A DNA stretch of 64,000 bases from UBA1413 sp964650525 (GCA_964650525.1 CAZYUA010000001.1:124001-188000), one strand, 5' to 3'. Numbered from the stretch's first letter, positions 1 to 9,481 are shown. Numbers and translations are program-made. The notes: a model not told the origin generated them from the sequence alone.

Positions 1-1
1 C

Positions 2-2245
2 CGGGAACGGAAGGAAAGGACTGACAAAGTCAGGGGGTCCCGGCAGAAAGAGCCGGTTGCTCCCGAACCACCGGTTGACATTGTACCCGGGGTACCAGAT
101 GATGTAATCGTGGCCAAAGCCGAAAAGCTTGCCGGGCCTACCATTGTCGGGAAGATAGACTTGCCCGTTGACAAAAAACCTGTTGGAGCCGATGGAGACA
201 GGGACCGACGGAAAAAAAGACGGAAAAGGATACAGAAAGATACCGAAAAGGTCAGTCTGACGGATAAACCACAGGGTGACCAGAAAAAAGGGGAAGAGGC
301 CAGAAAACCCGGAAAGAAAAAGAAACTGCTCAAACGGGAGATCAATGAGGAGGATGTGCAGAAACAGATTAAGGATACCCTGGCCCGCCTGACCACCAAG
401 GGGTCCAAATCGAAAGGATCGAAATATCGCCGGGAGAAGAGGGCGATGTTCAGCGAAAAGGTGGCGGCTGAAGCGGAATTAAAGGTACAGCAGAAGAATA
501 TCCTGAAGATCACCGAATTTGTTACGGTAAACGAACTGGCTACCATGATGGATGTCCCCGTTACCAAAATCATCTCCACCTGTATGAGTTTGGGGTTGTT
601 CGTTTCCATAAACCAGCGGCTGGATGCCGAAACCCTCTCGGTGGTTGCCGATGAATTCGGGTATCAGGTGGAATTTGTGAGTGTGGAGATCCAGGAGGCT
701 ATTGAAGAGACGGCCGATCAGGAGGAGGATCTCAAACCGCGGCCGCCGATTGTGACTGTGATGGGTCACGTCGACCATGGGAAGACCTCCCTGCTGGACT
801 ATATCCGCAGCGCCAATGTCATCGCCGGTGAGGCAGGAGGTATCACCCAGCATATCGGTGCCTACAATGTCAGGTTACCCGACGGCCGGAAAATCACTTT
901 TCTGGATACTCCGGGCCACGAGGCTTTTACAGCCATGCGGGCCAGGGGAGCTCAGGTGACCGATATCGCCATCATCATCGTGGCTGCCGACGACAATGTG
1001 ATGCCGCAGACCATTGAAGCCATCAACCATGCTTCCGCAGCTTTGGTGCCCATCGTTTTTGCCATCAACAAAATAGACAAACCAGGCGCCAATCCCGAAA
1101 AAATCAAAGAGTCCCTGGCTAATATGAATTACCTGATCGAAGAATGGGGCGGTAAGTATCAGTCGCACGACATCTCAGCCAAAAAAGGAACCGGCATCAT
1201 GGAATTGCTGGAAAAAGTACTCCTGGAAGCGGAAATGCTGGATCTGAAAGCCAATCCCGATAAAAAGGCCAGCGGAACCATCATCGAATCCTCCCTGGAC
1301 CGGGGCAGGGGATTTGTGGCTACCATCCTGGTTCAGTCAGGTACGCTGAAAGTGGGAGATGTGGTTCTTGCCGGACAGAATTTTGGGCATATCAAAGCCA
1401 TGTTCAACGAACGGAATCAGAAAATCGAAAAAGCAAGCCCCGCGGAACCTGTTCTGATTCTCGGTCTTGACGGTGCTCCCCAGGCCGGGGATAAATTTCA
1501 CGTCATGGAATCGGAACGGGATGCCCGGCAGATTGCCAATAAGCGGGAGCAACTGGCCAGGGAGCAGGGGTTGAGAACACAGAAGCATATTACCCTCGAC
1601 GAAATAGGCCGGCGGATCGCCATCGGAAACTTCCAGGAACTCAACCTCATCGTCAAGGGCGACGTCGACGGATCCGTGGAAGCCCTCTCCGACTCTCTTA
1701 TCAAACTTTCGACCGAAGAAATCCAGGTCAATATTATCCATAAGGCCGTCGGCCAGATCTCCGAATCGGATATCATGCTTGCTTCAGCCTCTGAAGCCGT
1801 AGTCGTGGGATTCCAGGTTCGTCCCTCCCTGAATGCCCGGAAACTGGCCGAAAAGGAACAAATCGACATCCGTCTTTATTCCATCATTTACGACGCCATC
1901 AACGAAATCAAGGCAGCCATGCAGGGGATGCTCTCACCGGAGATCAAAGAGGAGATCACGGGGACCATCGAAGTCCTCGAAACCTTTAAAATTACCAAGG
2001 TGGGGACCGTTGCCGGGTGTATCGTGCGCGACGGGAAAATCGCCCGTAATAACAAAATCAGGGTCATCCGTGAAGGTATTGTCATCTATACCGGTAACCT
2101 GGGATCCCTGAAACGGTTTAAGGAAGACGTCAAGGAAGTAAAAAACGGATACGAGTGCGGTCTTAATATCGATAACTTCAACGACATCAAAGTCGGCGAT
2201 AACATCGAAGCTTTCATTGAGGTAGAAGTCGCCAAACAATTGTGA
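2..2245 (+). CDS. infB: Translation initiation factor IF-2, 5' end outside the window
   Basis: IF-2 is the GTPase that brings initiator tRNA to the 30S subunit. The frame is open from base 2, so the true start lies upstream; the GTG at 110 is probably internal, because the basic, low-complexity N-terminal region is already under way before it. From 110 onward one sees the Bacteroidetes IF-2 segment VGKIDLP, a lysine-rich linker, the IF2-N helical region, and a G domain with GHVDHGKT (about residue 219 counted from 110), DTPGHEAF and NKID. Domains II, III and the fMet-tRNA-binding C-terminal domain follow to a complete end. tatA follows after 41 bases on the same strand. Confidence 0.97.
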   Translation, partial: RERKERTDKVRGSRQKEPVAPEPPVDIVPGVPDDVIVAKAEKLAGPTIVGKIDLPVDKKPVGADGDRDRRKKRRKRIQKDTEKVSLTDKPQGDQKKGEEARKPGKKKKLLKREINEEDVQKQIKDTLARLTTKGSKSKGSKYRREKRAMFSEKVAAEAELKVQQKNILKITEFVTVNELATMMDVPVTKIISTCMSLGLFVSINQRLDAETLSVVADEFGYQVEFVSVEIQEAIEETADQEEDLKPRPPIVTVMGHVDHGKTSLLDYIRSANVIAGEAGGITQHIGAYNVRLPDGRKITFLDTPGHEAFTAMRARGAQVTDIAIIIVAADDNVMPQTIEAINHASAALVPIVFAINKIDKPGANPEKIKESLANMNYLIEEWGGKYQSHDISAKKGTGIMELLEKVLLEAEMLDLKANPDKKASGTIIESSLDRGRGFVATILVQSGTLKVGDVVLAGQNFGHIKAMFNERNQKIEKASPAEPVLILGLDGAPQAGDKFHVMESERDARQIANKREQLAREQGLRTQKHITLDEIGRRIAIGNFQELNLIVKGDVDGSVEALSDSLIKLSTEEIQVNIIHKAVGQISESDIMLASASEAVVVGFQVRPSLNARKLAEKEQIDIRLYSIIYDAINEIKAAMQGMLSPEIKEEITGTIEVLETFKITKVGTVAGCIVRDGKIARNNKIRVIREGIVIYTGNLGSLKRFKEDVKEVKNGYECGLNIDNFNDIKVGDNIEAFIEVEVAKQL

Positions 2246-2286
2246 TGACATCTTACTGCATCATTCCACATCCAAACTGAGACAGT

Positions 2287-2556
2287 ATGAACACGTCTTT
2301 GCTTTTCGTCAGCGGAGGAGAGTTGCTGGTAGTGGTTCTTTTTATTTTGCTCCTGTTTGGCTCAAAAGCCATCCCCGACATAGCCAGGACCTTTGGAAAG
2401 GGTATGCGGGAATTCAGGAAGGCCACCGATGAAATTAAACGGGAGCTGGATACAACTGCGTCCGGGGTACGTAAAGAAATGGATGATCTCACCGATAGTG
2501 TCCGCAAGGATGCCGGAGATATCGGAAAACAAATCAACGATGACCTCCTTGACTGA
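2287..2556 (+). CDS. tatA: Sec-independent (Tat) translocase protein TatA/TatE type
   Basis: This 89-residue protein has the TatA plan: a short periplasmic N-terminus, one membrane helix (about residues 11-26), a hinge with FGSKAIPDIARTFGKG, then an amphipathic helix and a charged tail. TatA subunits form the protein-conducting part of the twin-arginine pathway for folded proteins. The FG motif after the membrane helix and the length are normal for the family. No tatC is nearby in this window, so the rest of the translocase must be encoded elsewhere. It lies between infB and the ABC ATPase on the same strand and may be co-transcribed with them. Confidence 0.9.
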   Translation: MNTSLLFVSGGELLVVVLFILLLFGSKAIPDIARTFGKGMREFRKATDEIKRELDTTASGVRKEMDDLTDSVRKDAGDIGKQINDDLLD

Positions 2557-2646
2557 GAACCAGAAAAAGCCTGTTTTCCCAGAGCGGTCCAGAAAGGGGC
2601 TTCCGGATGTCTCCGGGTGTAGCAAACCCTCTCCACCTGATGCCGG

Positions 2647-3297
2647 ATGGTAAGAGCTGAAAATATCTGGAAGTCTTTTGGTTCCCTCCGTGTGCTGAAG
2701 GGCATTTCCCTGCAGGTCCCTGCCGGAAGGATTCATTCCATTGTCGGTGCCAGCGGTGCCGGTAAAACCACCCTTTTGCAGATTCTGGGTACGTTGAGCC
2801 AACCCGACATGGGTAAGGTGTTTATCGATGGCAGGGATGTCTCGGGTTTGAATGAAACGGAACTGGCGCGATTCCGGAACCTCAAACTCGGGTTTGTTTT
2901 CCAGTTTCACCACCTTCTGCCCGAGTTTACAGCCCTGGAGAATGTGTGTATTCCGGCGTTTATTGCCGGAATAGCAAAGTCGAAAGCGGAAGAGAGGGCC
3001 AGGGAATTGCTTCATTTTCTCAACCTTACAGACCGGGTCCATCATAAACCTTCCCAGCTTTCAGGAGGGGAAAAACAGCGGGTGGCGGTAGCCAGAGCCC
3101 TGGTAAACCGGCCGGCCGTGGTGCTCGCCGATGAACCCTCGGGCAACCTCGACTCCAAAAGCCGGGAAGATTTGCACAATCTTCTCTTCAGCCTTCGCAA
3201 TGAAATGGGTCAAACCTTTGTGATTGTTACCCACGACACTTCGTTTGCTGACCGGTCGGATGAAATCATCCACATCAGGGACGGAATACTGGAATGA
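2647..3297 (+). CDS. lolD: ABC transporter ATPase of the LolD / MacB type
   Basis: A 216-residue stand-alone ATPase subunit. It shows Walker A GASGAGKT (about residues 34-41), the Q-loop at FQFHHLLPEFTALEN, the signature LSGGEKQR (about 138-145), Walker B VVLADEPSGNLD and the H-loop THD. The PEFTALENV stretch and overall length match LolD, which powers release of lipoproteins from the inner membrane together with LolC/LolE. No permease gene is adjacent, which is common for Bacteroidetes LolD. The gene symbol is by family resemblance; a MacB-like or FtsE-like partner cannot be excluded. Its stop overlaps the next start (ATGA). Confidence 0.85.
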   Translation: MVRAENIWKSFGSLRVLKGISLQVPAGRIHSIVGASGAGKTTLLQILGTLSQPDMGKVFIDGRDVSGLNETELARFRNLKLGFVFQFHHLLPEFTALENVCIPAFIAGIAKSKAEERARELLHFLNLTDRVHHKPSQLSGGEKQRVAVARALVNRPAVVLADEPSGNLDSKSREDLHNLLFSLRNEMGQTFVIVTHDTSFADRSDEIIHIRDGILE

Positions 3298-4124
3298 CCT
3301 GGGAACACCCGTTGAAAGCCCTGCTGGAAGAAAAGGCGCTGTTATACAACCACCCGGCCTTTATCGAAACAGACCCTGTGCAGGTGCCCCATCTGTATAC
3401 CCTGAAGGAGGACAGGGAAATAGCCGGATTTCTGACCGCCACCCTTGCCTGGGGCAGCAGAACAGCCATCATCAGCAGTGCCCTGAAGCTGATGGGTTTG
3501 CTGGGCAATAGACCCTTTGCTTTTTTACAGGAAGCCTCTCCGACAGAATTTCTGGCCGTAACCCGTTTTGTCCATCGTACTTTCAATGGCGAAGACACCC
3601 TGTTTTTTCTGGAGTCGCTGAAAAACATCTACCAAAACCATGGAGGTCTTGAAGAGGCCTTTGCCTGTGGGTATCGCTCCGGAGGAACTGTATTTTCATC
3701 CCTGGTACGTTTCCGGGAGATCTTTCTGACCCTTCCCTGCTTTCCCCGGAGCTGCCGCCATGTGGCAGACGTTCAATCGGGCTCGGCGGCCAAACGGCTC
3801 AACCTTTTTCTCCGCTGGATGATCCGAAACGATTCCAGCGGCGTAGACCTCGGAATCTGGAAGGGAATCCCCCCGTCGGCACTGATGATACCCCTTGATG
3901 TCCACACAGGCAATACCGCCAGGAATTGGGGATTGCTTACAAGAAAGCAGAATGACTGGAAAGCGGTGGAAGAGCTAACCGCCCTTTTGCGCCTTTTTGA
4001 TCCCGAAGATCCGGTGAAATACGACTACGCGCTTTTCGGGACCGGTGCGCTGGGGGGATTCCCTCCCGGTAAATGCCCCGGTGCAAACAGATACCTGCAC
4101 GGGGATCCGTTAACGGGGGGTTAG
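3294..4124 (+). CDS. TIGR02757 / DUF2400 family protein, function unknown
   Basis: A 276-residue cytoplasmic protein with the features of the TIGR02757 family that is widespread in Bacteroidetes: an N-terminal DPVQVPHLY segment, AWGSRTAI near residue 53, the central LFLRWMIRN motif, and GIWKGIPPSALMIPLDVHTG near residue 190. The role of the family is not established. It has no signal peptide or membrane segment. Its ATG overlaps the stop of the LolD-type gene by four bases, which suggests translational coupling. It ends 31 bases before the convergent upp gene. Confidence 0.85.
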   Translation: MTWEHPLKALLEEKALLYNHPAFIETDPVQVPHLYTLKEDREIAGFLTATLAWGSRTAIISSALKLMGLLGNRPFAFLQEASPTEFLAVTRFVHRTFNGEDTLFFLESLKNIYQNHGGLEEAFACGYRSGGTVFSSLVRFREIFLTLPCFPRSCRHVADVQSGSAAKRLNLFLRWMIRNDSSGVDLGIWKGIPPSALMIPLDVHTGNTARNWGLLTRKQNDWKAVEELTALLRLFDPEDPVKYDYALFGTGALGGFPPGKCPGANRYLHGDPLTGG

Positions 4125-4155
4125 CAGATTACCCAGATTAATCCTGGGGTACCGG

Positions 4156-4818
4156 TTATTTGGAGTCTGCTTTTTCGCCGTAGGCCAGGTCGCCGGCATC
4201 GCCCAGGCCTGGAACAATGTACGAATGGGCATTCATCCCCTCATCTACCGCACCGATCCACAGGGTCACATTGGCAGCCCTGATCTTCTCCCTGACGTAG
4301 GCAACACCCTGGCGGCTGCCAACCAGCGACACCAGATGGATATGGCCGGGAGTTCCCTTTTTCATCAAAGCATGGTAACTGATCTCCATCGACATGCCCG
4401 ATGCCAGCATGGGATCGGAAAGAATGACCACCTTACCATCGAGGGAGGGCGCCGACATATACTCAAACTGGATATCAAAACTGTTTTCTCCGGTGTATTT
4501 CCGGTATGCCGAAATAAAGGCATTTTCTGCTTTGTCGAAAACCTGAAGCATTCCCTGATGCATCGGAAGCCCTGCCCTCAGGATGGTTGCCAGAACCGGC
4601 TGGCAGACCAGCATGGGTACACGGGCCAGCCCCAACGGTGTGGTCACCTCCGAGACCTTGTATTCCAGCCTCTTGCTGATTTCGTAGGCAAATAATGCCC
4701 CCAGCCGCTGTACGTTGCCCCGGAAACGGAGCGGGTCCTTTTGAATGGTTACATCCCTGAGTTCAGCCAGATACTGGTTGATGACCGAGGTCTGTTCGCC
4801 CAGAATGATTGTCTCCAT
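4156..4818 (-). CDS. upp: Uracil phosphoribosyltransferase
   Basis: This enzyme makes UMP from uracil and PRPP in pyrimidine salvage. The 220-residue protein carries TILRAGLPMHQG, the PRPP-binding loop VVILSDPMLASGMSM (about residues 130-144; Bacteroidetes members have SDPM where others have DPM), and the C-terminal uracil-binding YIVPGLGDAGDLAYG. Length is normal. It starts six bases after the stop of the preceding GNAT gene, so it looks like the last gene of the glycan-modification operon, although its function is unrelated. No separate promoter is obvious in the short gap. Confidence 0.96.
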   Translation of the reverse strand: METIILGEQTSVINQYLAELRDVTIQKDPLRFRGNVQRLGALFAYEISKRLEYKVSEVTTPLGLARVPMLVCQPVLATILRAGLPMHQGMLQVFDKAENAFISAYRKYTGENSFDIQFEYMSAPSLDGKVVILSDPMLASGMSMEISYHALMKKGTPGHIHLVSLVGSRQGVAYVREKIRAANVTLWIGAVDEGMNAHSYIVPGLGDAGDLAYGEKADSK

Positions 4819-4824
4819 GCTTTG

Positions 4825-5907
4825 TCAGCCCGTAAAAATTACATCGCCATCTCCATCCTGAAAACGGGGATATTGATGAAACAAAGGTAAAAGATCTTGG
4901 GTAACCGCCCTGTAACGGATCCTTTTTTTGCGTAAAAAACCTCTGTATCCGCTTCGTCCGGAAACGTCAACCCAGTCGGGATGATAAAAGGTCAGGGAAA
5001 GTATTTGCATCGAAAGAAGCTGCTTCAGCAACGCCGACTGATGCTTCCGGAGATGCTTCTTTTCTGTGTAAAAGCAGGAAAGTGATGCATGGTTGTCCCT
5101 TACGGTAATCAAGGCCGCTGAGGCCGGCTGTCCCTCTTCTTCAGCCACCAGAAAGTATTGACGGAACTGCCGGCTCATATGCGAAAAGGGATAGGCAGTC
5201 GAAGCAGACAAAGGCCCTTCGGTCAGCCAGGGACACCGCATAATCCAATCCAGGTCTGTGCCCCCGCGGGCCGTAAACTCCTCCCTGTTATGCATCCGGA
5301 TGAATGTCCGGATCTGCTCATCCGCGGGTTCCCTTTCCCGGAACGTACCGTTGCCGGCACAACCCGAAAGTACCTTTGACAGGGGCACCAGAAGGCCATT
5401 CAATGCTCTGTCGAAACAACGGGCTGAATAAAGCACCAGGGGATGGTGGGTGTGGCGGGAGACTCTTTTCTCCAGGTATGACCGGAAGATCAGCGTATAC
5501 CCTTTTGCCGGTGATAAAAAATGAAACCATCCGGTCTGTTCGAGGATTTGCTTTGACCGGGCAGAACAGTCGGTAAGAAACAAGCGGTTATTTGCACGCT
5601 GAAGAGCTCTTGCGAAAAGCAACATGGCCACTTTTCCACCCTCCCCGGGATCGGTCCACCATCCGGAGTTGGAAGAGGCAGGCCAGGCAGGATTGCCATT
5701 GATGAAGTCGGGCAGCAACCCTGCAAAGCCGAGGAGACGGTCTCCCTCCCTGGCAAAAACCAAGGCAGTATCGCCCGGATTGGCCCGTGGATTACGCGAT
5801 TGAGAGAGTGCCCTCTCTTCTGTGACCGGCTTGGGACTCAGACTACGGTACTCCCCGCTTTGGATAAAACCGGGCAATTCCCCAACGGTGACCTCCCGGA
5901 TAATCAT
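4825..5907 (-). CDS. GNAT-like acyltransferase of the acyl-carrier operon
   Basis: A 360-residue soluble protein that looks like a divergent two-part GNAT acetyltransferase. The N-terminal part contains VFAREGDRLLGFAGLLPDF, a typical beta-strand pair before the acyl-CoA site, and a later DWVDVSGRSGYRGFLRKK resembles the end of a GNAT fold. Catalytic residues cannot be named with confidence. The start ATG at 5907 overlaps the ACP stop by four bases, which suggests coupling to the ACP gene. The most economical role is transfer of an acyl group, perhaps from the ACP, to a sugar or amino group. That role is an inference from context; a CoA-dependent acetyltransferase is the alternative. Confidence 0.6.
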   Translation of the reverse strand: MIIREVTVGELPGFIQSGEYRSLSPKPVTEERALSQSRNPRANPGDTALVFAREGDRLLGFAGLLPDFINGNPAWPASSNSGWWTDPGEGGKVAMLLFARALQRANNRLFLTDCSARSKQILEQTGWFHFLSPAKGYTLIFRSYLEKRVSRHTHHPLVLYSARCFDRALNGLLVPLSKVLSGCAGNGTFREREPADEQIRTFIRMHNREEFTARGGTDLDWIMRCPWLTEGPLSASTAYPFSHMSRQFRQYFLVAEEEGQPASAALITVRDNHASLSCFYTEKKHLRKHQSALLKQLLSMQILSLTFYHPDWVDVSGRSGYRGFLRKKRIRYRAVTQDLLPLFHQYPRFQDGDGDVIFTG

Positions 5908-6146
5908 ACCCCCTCTGTCTTTTGCAGATGGCCGACGATGGCGTTAACCCCTGTAAGTTCAAAAACCTCAAAAAGGTCAAACTCGGTATTAAATGCCTTT
6001 TCCAGTTCCCTGACCAGTCTGACATGGTTCAGGGAATCCCAGCCGGCAATGTCGCTGGCTGTGGTGTCAGGAGTGATTACCGTATCCTTTCCGAATACCA
6101 GGAGGAACACGTCGCTGACCTTTTCAAAAATCTCTTCGTACGACAT
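5904..6146 (-). CDS. Acyl carrier protein (stand-alone)
   Basis: An 80-residue acidic carrier protein. The phosphopantetheine attachment serine is in GWDSLNHVRLV (Ser about residue 38), preceded by a typical helix I and followed by the DLFEVFELTG helix II/III region. It differs from housekeeping AcpP (GADSLDTVELV) and resembles specialised carrier proteins beside adenylation enzymes, such as DltC-like or NRPS-type carriers. It sits between two GNAT genes, five bases after one and overlapping the next. It probably receives the acyl or aminoacyl group activated by the ligase at 6927-8456. Confidence 0.92.
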   Translation of the reverse strand: MSYEEIFEKVSDVFLLVFGKDTVITPDTTASDIAGWDSLNHVRLVRELEKAFNTEFDLFEVFELTGVNAIVGHLQKTEGV

Positions 6147-6151
6147 GGATG

Positions 6152-6901
6152 TCAGATTTTTTGGTAAATGACCAATTGGCCGTGTGATTCAAATCCGGCT
6201 TTGCGGTAAAACGGAACGGCACTTTGCGAAGCGTGCAGCACCACGCGTCTGATGCCTGTCCTCTTCAAATAGCTGAGGACGCCGTTCAGGAGAAGGGTGC
6301 CGTATCCCTTTCCCTGGTGGTCGTGCTGGGTGGCCACAAGGTACAGACCTGCCGTTCTGAGGTGGGAAAAAACCAGCATTCCCGAAACCAGATTTTGCTC
6401 CAGGAACAGGCCCGGAAACAGGACCTGTTCTGAAGCAGCAAGTTGCAAAAGCAAGGAAGGGTCTACAGGCCTGTTTCCCAAAAGTTCACGGTTGACTATC
6501 GCGGCAAAGGAGACGAAACTTGCAGGGGTGCGCAGTGTCTGGAGGTTACTTTGAGAGGTCGCGCTGCCCGGGAGTTTGTATTCTTGCAGGTCAAGGTCCA
6601 TCATAAGCCACCGGTCGACCGGAAAAAACCGTGTTTCCCGCAGAACCCTGCCAAGCGTTCTGTTCAGGTAGGAATCATTAGCTGCAAGCAAGGCCGGTTC
6701 CCGGTGCATATCCATCCACAACCCGACCCGGGGAAGAAGTTCTTCGGCCGGAATGGAATATGGCCCGTAAATCAGGGATGGCCATTGTCCGGGAGTTGCC
6801 TGAACCCCGCTGAAAAAGGAGTGCCGGATGAGGGTGCATCCTGTCACCTCACCAGTGTGGGTGAAAAAATCGGCAAGGTTCTGTTCAATCTCCGTCATCA
6901 T
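6152..6901 (-). CDS. GNAT family N-acyltransferase
   Basis: The C-terminal half has a clear GNAT fold: GLYLVATQHDHQGKGYGTLL holds the acyl-CoA pyrophosphate loop (Q-G-K-G-Y-G), followed by GIRRVVLHASQSAVPFY and a final beta-strand. The N-terminal half (about 130 residues) is divergent. The frame reaches back to an ATG at 6985, but that would overlap the ligase gene by 59 bases; the ATG pair at 6901/6898 lies just after the ligase stop and is preferred. The product is then about 249 residues. It lies immediately upstream of the ACP gene, so acyl transfer linked to that carrier is likely but inferred. Confidence 0.8.
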   Translation of the reverse strand: MMTEIEQNLADFFTHTGEVTGCTLIRHSFFSGVQATPGQWPSLIYGPYSIPAEELLPRVGLWMDMHREPALLAANDSYLNRTLGRVLRETRFFPVDRWLMMDLDLQEYKLPGSATSQSNLQTLRTPASFVSFAAIVNRELLGNRPVDPSLLLQLAASEQVLFPGLFLEQNLVSGMLVFSHLRTAGLYLVATQHDHQGKGYGTLLLNGVLSYLKRTGIRRVVLHASQSAVPFYRKAGFESHGQLVIYQKI

Positions 6902-6926
6902 GCAAAAGGTTGGGCCCTGCAGTCCA

Positions 6927-8456
6927 TCAGAGGCCAGTTTGTTCCCTTCCGGAAAAGTTGTAAAGGGGGGCTGAAGGCCCGGCATACCGGCTGATCAGTT
7001 GTTTTTTGTCTGTCTTGCCAGCCAGATCCAGAGGGAATACCTCCACCCCGAAGATCTTGTCCGGAACCAAATAGGAGGGAAAGGCCTGAAACATCTGCTT
7101 CCGGATCTCCTCCCCCGATCCCTGGTAGCCTTCGATAAATACCCAGAGGCTCTGCTTTCCGGGGGCCGATTCGGCTGCTACTGCCACACACCTTTTCAAT
7201 TGGCTGATGTCTGCGGTTTTCTGACTCACTTCCGTCAGGTCTACCCGGTATCCGTTTATTTTCACCTGGTCGTTTAACCGGTTTAAAAAATAATAATAGC
7301 CTTCGTGGTCGCGCCGGACCAGGTCGCCGGTGCAATAATAGGATTTTCGGCCTGTTTTCCGGAAGGCATAAGGTGTGGATTCTCCCAGGTAACCCAACAT
7401 CACCTGCCTGCCGCCGATGAGGAGTTCCCCTTCTCCTTCCCCGTTTTGGAGCAAGCCTTCGGGTCCTGCTATCAGCAGGTCTGCTGAAGGCATTGGCCAG
7501 CCAATGGATACGATGCCCCGGCACGATCGGGGTGCCTGACCCGGCTCCAGCCGGTAATGCAGGGCAGTGATGGTTGTCTCTGTGGGACCGTAAACATTGG
7601 AGATTTCAGCAGCCGGGATGGAGGGGCGCCATGCTTCCAACAGATCTTCGGGAAGACCCTCTCCCCCGAAATGAAAATGTTTCAGCCTTTCAAGCCTGAA
7701 GGTGCCGAAATAGGGGCGCAGGCATGCCAGCAGGGAAGGGGTAACCTGCACCCAGGTCACCAATTCCTCTTTCAGAATTTTGGCAACTGCCAGATACCGG
7801 AACGGCAGATCGGGCGGGGTAAGAACAGCCGCTCCCAGGCAGAGGGGGATGAGGTATCCCGTCATTGCCGCATCGGCTGTCAGATCGTAAGTTTGAAAAA
7901 AACGGTCTGTTTCGTCCAGGTCGGGGTATCGCTGCAGGAACCCTTCTATGAAAGCCAGCAGGTTGGCGCAACTGATAACCACGTGCTTGGGGCTACCAGT
8001 TGTTCCTGAAGTGGTGAGAATATATACCGGGTCCTGTTTTTTCATTGCCCGGGGTTTCCGGAACCTGCCTGAGACAACCCCCCGGTTGTTCAGGATGGGT
8101 AAAGCCTCCGGGGTTTCCGGGAACCGGATCATAGGATTCGCGTTAAAGACCGCCCCGCAACCCGTTTTAAGGATAATATCACGGTTCCACTCTGCCGGGT
8201 GAGAAGGATGCAGGGGCACAATGGGACAACCGGAAAACCATGCCCCAAACAGGGCAGCGTAGGTATGAATGGTGTTGTGACAAACAACAGCTACTGGCTG
8301 CGAACGGTTGAAACCCGGAATTTGTTCCAGTAGTTCCCTGCTGCCTGCCACGGCACTGTGAAATTCGAGGTACGAAAAGGGTTTTCCGTCCGCAAGAAAG
8401 GCGCACCTGTTTTTTTTCTCCGTAAAGATGTCGAAATAATGGGTAAAGAGGTTCAT
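6927..8456 (-). CDS. Adenylate-forming ligase (AMP-binding, DltA / NRPS A-domain like)
   Basis: A 509-residue ligase that activates a carboxylic or amino acid with ATP and probably loads it on the adjacent ACP. Core motifs in order: TTSGTTGSPK (P-loop, about residue 148), YDLTADAA at the place where amino-acid-activating domains have FDxS, NVYGPTET (about 290), YYCTGD (about 370) and a C-terminal LAGKTDKKQL carrying the A10-like lysine. The Asp in the YDLT motif is the residue that holds the alpha-amino group in DltA and NRPS A-domains, so an amino acid substrate is plausible but not proven. The start overlaps the deacetylase stop (ATGA). Confidence 0.9.
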   Translation of the reverse strand: MNLFTHYFDIFTEKKNRCAFLADGKPFSYLEFHSAVAGSRELLEQIPGFNRSQPVAVVCHNTIHTYAALFGAWFSGCPIVPLHPSHPAEWNRDIILKTGCGAVFNANPMIRFPETPEALPILNNRGVVSGRFRKPRAMKKQDPVYILTTSGTTGSPKHVVISCANLLAFIEGFLQRYPDLDETDRFFQTYDLTADAAMTGYLIPLCLGAAVLTPPDLPFRYLAVAKILKEELVTWVQVTPSLLACLRPYFGTFRLERLKHFHFGGEGLPEDLLEAWRPSIPAAEISNVYGPTETTITALHYRLEPGQAPRSCRGIVSIGWPMPSADLLIAGPEGLLQNGEGEGELLIGGRQVMLGYLGESTPYAFRKTGRKSYYCTGDLVRRDHEGYYYFLNRLNDQVKINGYRVDLTEVSQKTADISQLKRCVAVAAESAPGKQSLWVFIEGYQGSGEEIRKQMFQAFPSYLVPDKIFGVEVFPLDLAGKTDKKQLISRYAGPSAPLYNFSGREQTGL

Positions 8457-9481
8457 GGCCTTTGGATTCTGATTTTTCCTGTCAGCTGCCGGATCCGGTA
8501 GGCCAGGAATCCTGCCCTAAGAATCTCACGCGCAGAATGCAAATCGCTGTTTTCCATGGCAATGCGTTGAAAATGAAAAGGGAACATCTCCTTTTTCAGT
8601 CCGGCTGTTCCAAAGGATAGCGAAACCCCGAAATCCTGCTGCAGCGACCGGATGAAAGCCGACGAAACCTGGTCGTCGGAAAACGGAAAAGCGAAGATCC
8701 GCTCCCGGATACCCAGTGCTTCCAGGAATCCGAAGCTTTTTCCCACCTGATCTCTCATTTCAGCAAGTGTAAGGCGGCCAAACGGGGGGTGGTCATGACT
8801 GTGCGAACCAATGAGAAATCCCTGTTTATGGAGCAGAACTACCTGTTCCGAAGTCAGATAGGGTTGGTGAGTATAGAGATAACGATCGATGTCGACTTGC
8901 CAGGTTGAAGCCAGTTGTCTGATGATTTCCTGGTCGTCGTATGTCAGAGATTTCAGGTATGGAATCAGCTTCTTCGAAGCCATTTTACCATTGTGGGCAC
9001 CAGACACACTTTTTCCGCCGGTTTCCGAAGTTTCTGCCTGCCGTACTTTATCAATGATCAGGCTGACTTGATAACGATAAAAGAGCTGACGGTTGTCTGT
9101 GAAGGCTGTATTGATGAAAAAAACCGCCGGCAGGCCTCTTTCAAGCAACAGGGGAGCCACCACTGATGCTATCTCCTGCAGTCCGTCATCGAACGTCAGA
9201 AAGAAAAAGGGAGGCCCGGGGGGCAGCGGCTTTCCTTCAGCAAAACCGATTACCTGTTCCCAACGGGCAGGGCGGAAGTTTTCCAGCAAAAACTGCAGGT
9301 CGCCCTTAAACCGGTCAGGAGTGCCTACCGGATACAGATGGCGCAAATGTGGGGGAGGGTCACCGGAAATAGCGTGGTAAAAAGGAAAGAATAGGGGAGG
9401 AGCCCCTGTTTTTTTGACCATTGGCCAGGGTAAAACCCGGGTCAGCGGGTAAAGATAAGACCGGAACAGGTGCCTTACCAT
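8453..9481 (-). CDS. Polysaccharide deacetylase (NodB / CE4 family)
   Basis: A 342-residue NodB-type protein. It shows the first CE4 motif TFDDGLQ (about residue 96, catalytic and metal Asp pair), the second motif SHSHDHPPFG near residue 228 (an SHSxxH-like metal site), and a late RIFAFPFSD strand in place of the usual RPPYG. Such enzymes remove N-acetyl or other acyl groups from glycans using a divalent metal. No classical signal peptide is clear. The start overlaps the upstream gene by seven bases. Adjacent ligase, ACP and acyltransferases suggest it frees an amino group that is then re-acylated. Confidence 0.88.
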   Translation of the reverse strand: MVRHLFRSYLYPLTRVLPWPMVKKTGAPPLFFPFYHAISGDPPPHLRHLYPVGTPDRFKGDLQFLLENFRPARWEQVIGFAEGKPLPPGPPFFFLTFDDGLQEIASVVAPLLLERGLPAVFFINTAFTDNRQLFYRYQVSLIIDKVRQAETSETGGKSVSGAHNGKMASKKLIPYLKSLTYDDQEIIRQLASTWQVDIDRYLYTHQPYLTSEQVVLLHKQGFLIGSHSHDHPPFGRLTLAEMRDQVGKSFGFLEALGIRERIFAFPFSDDQVSSAFIRSLQQDFGVSLSFGTAGLKKEMFPFHFQRIAMENSDLHSAREILRAGFLAYRIRQLTGKIRIQRP

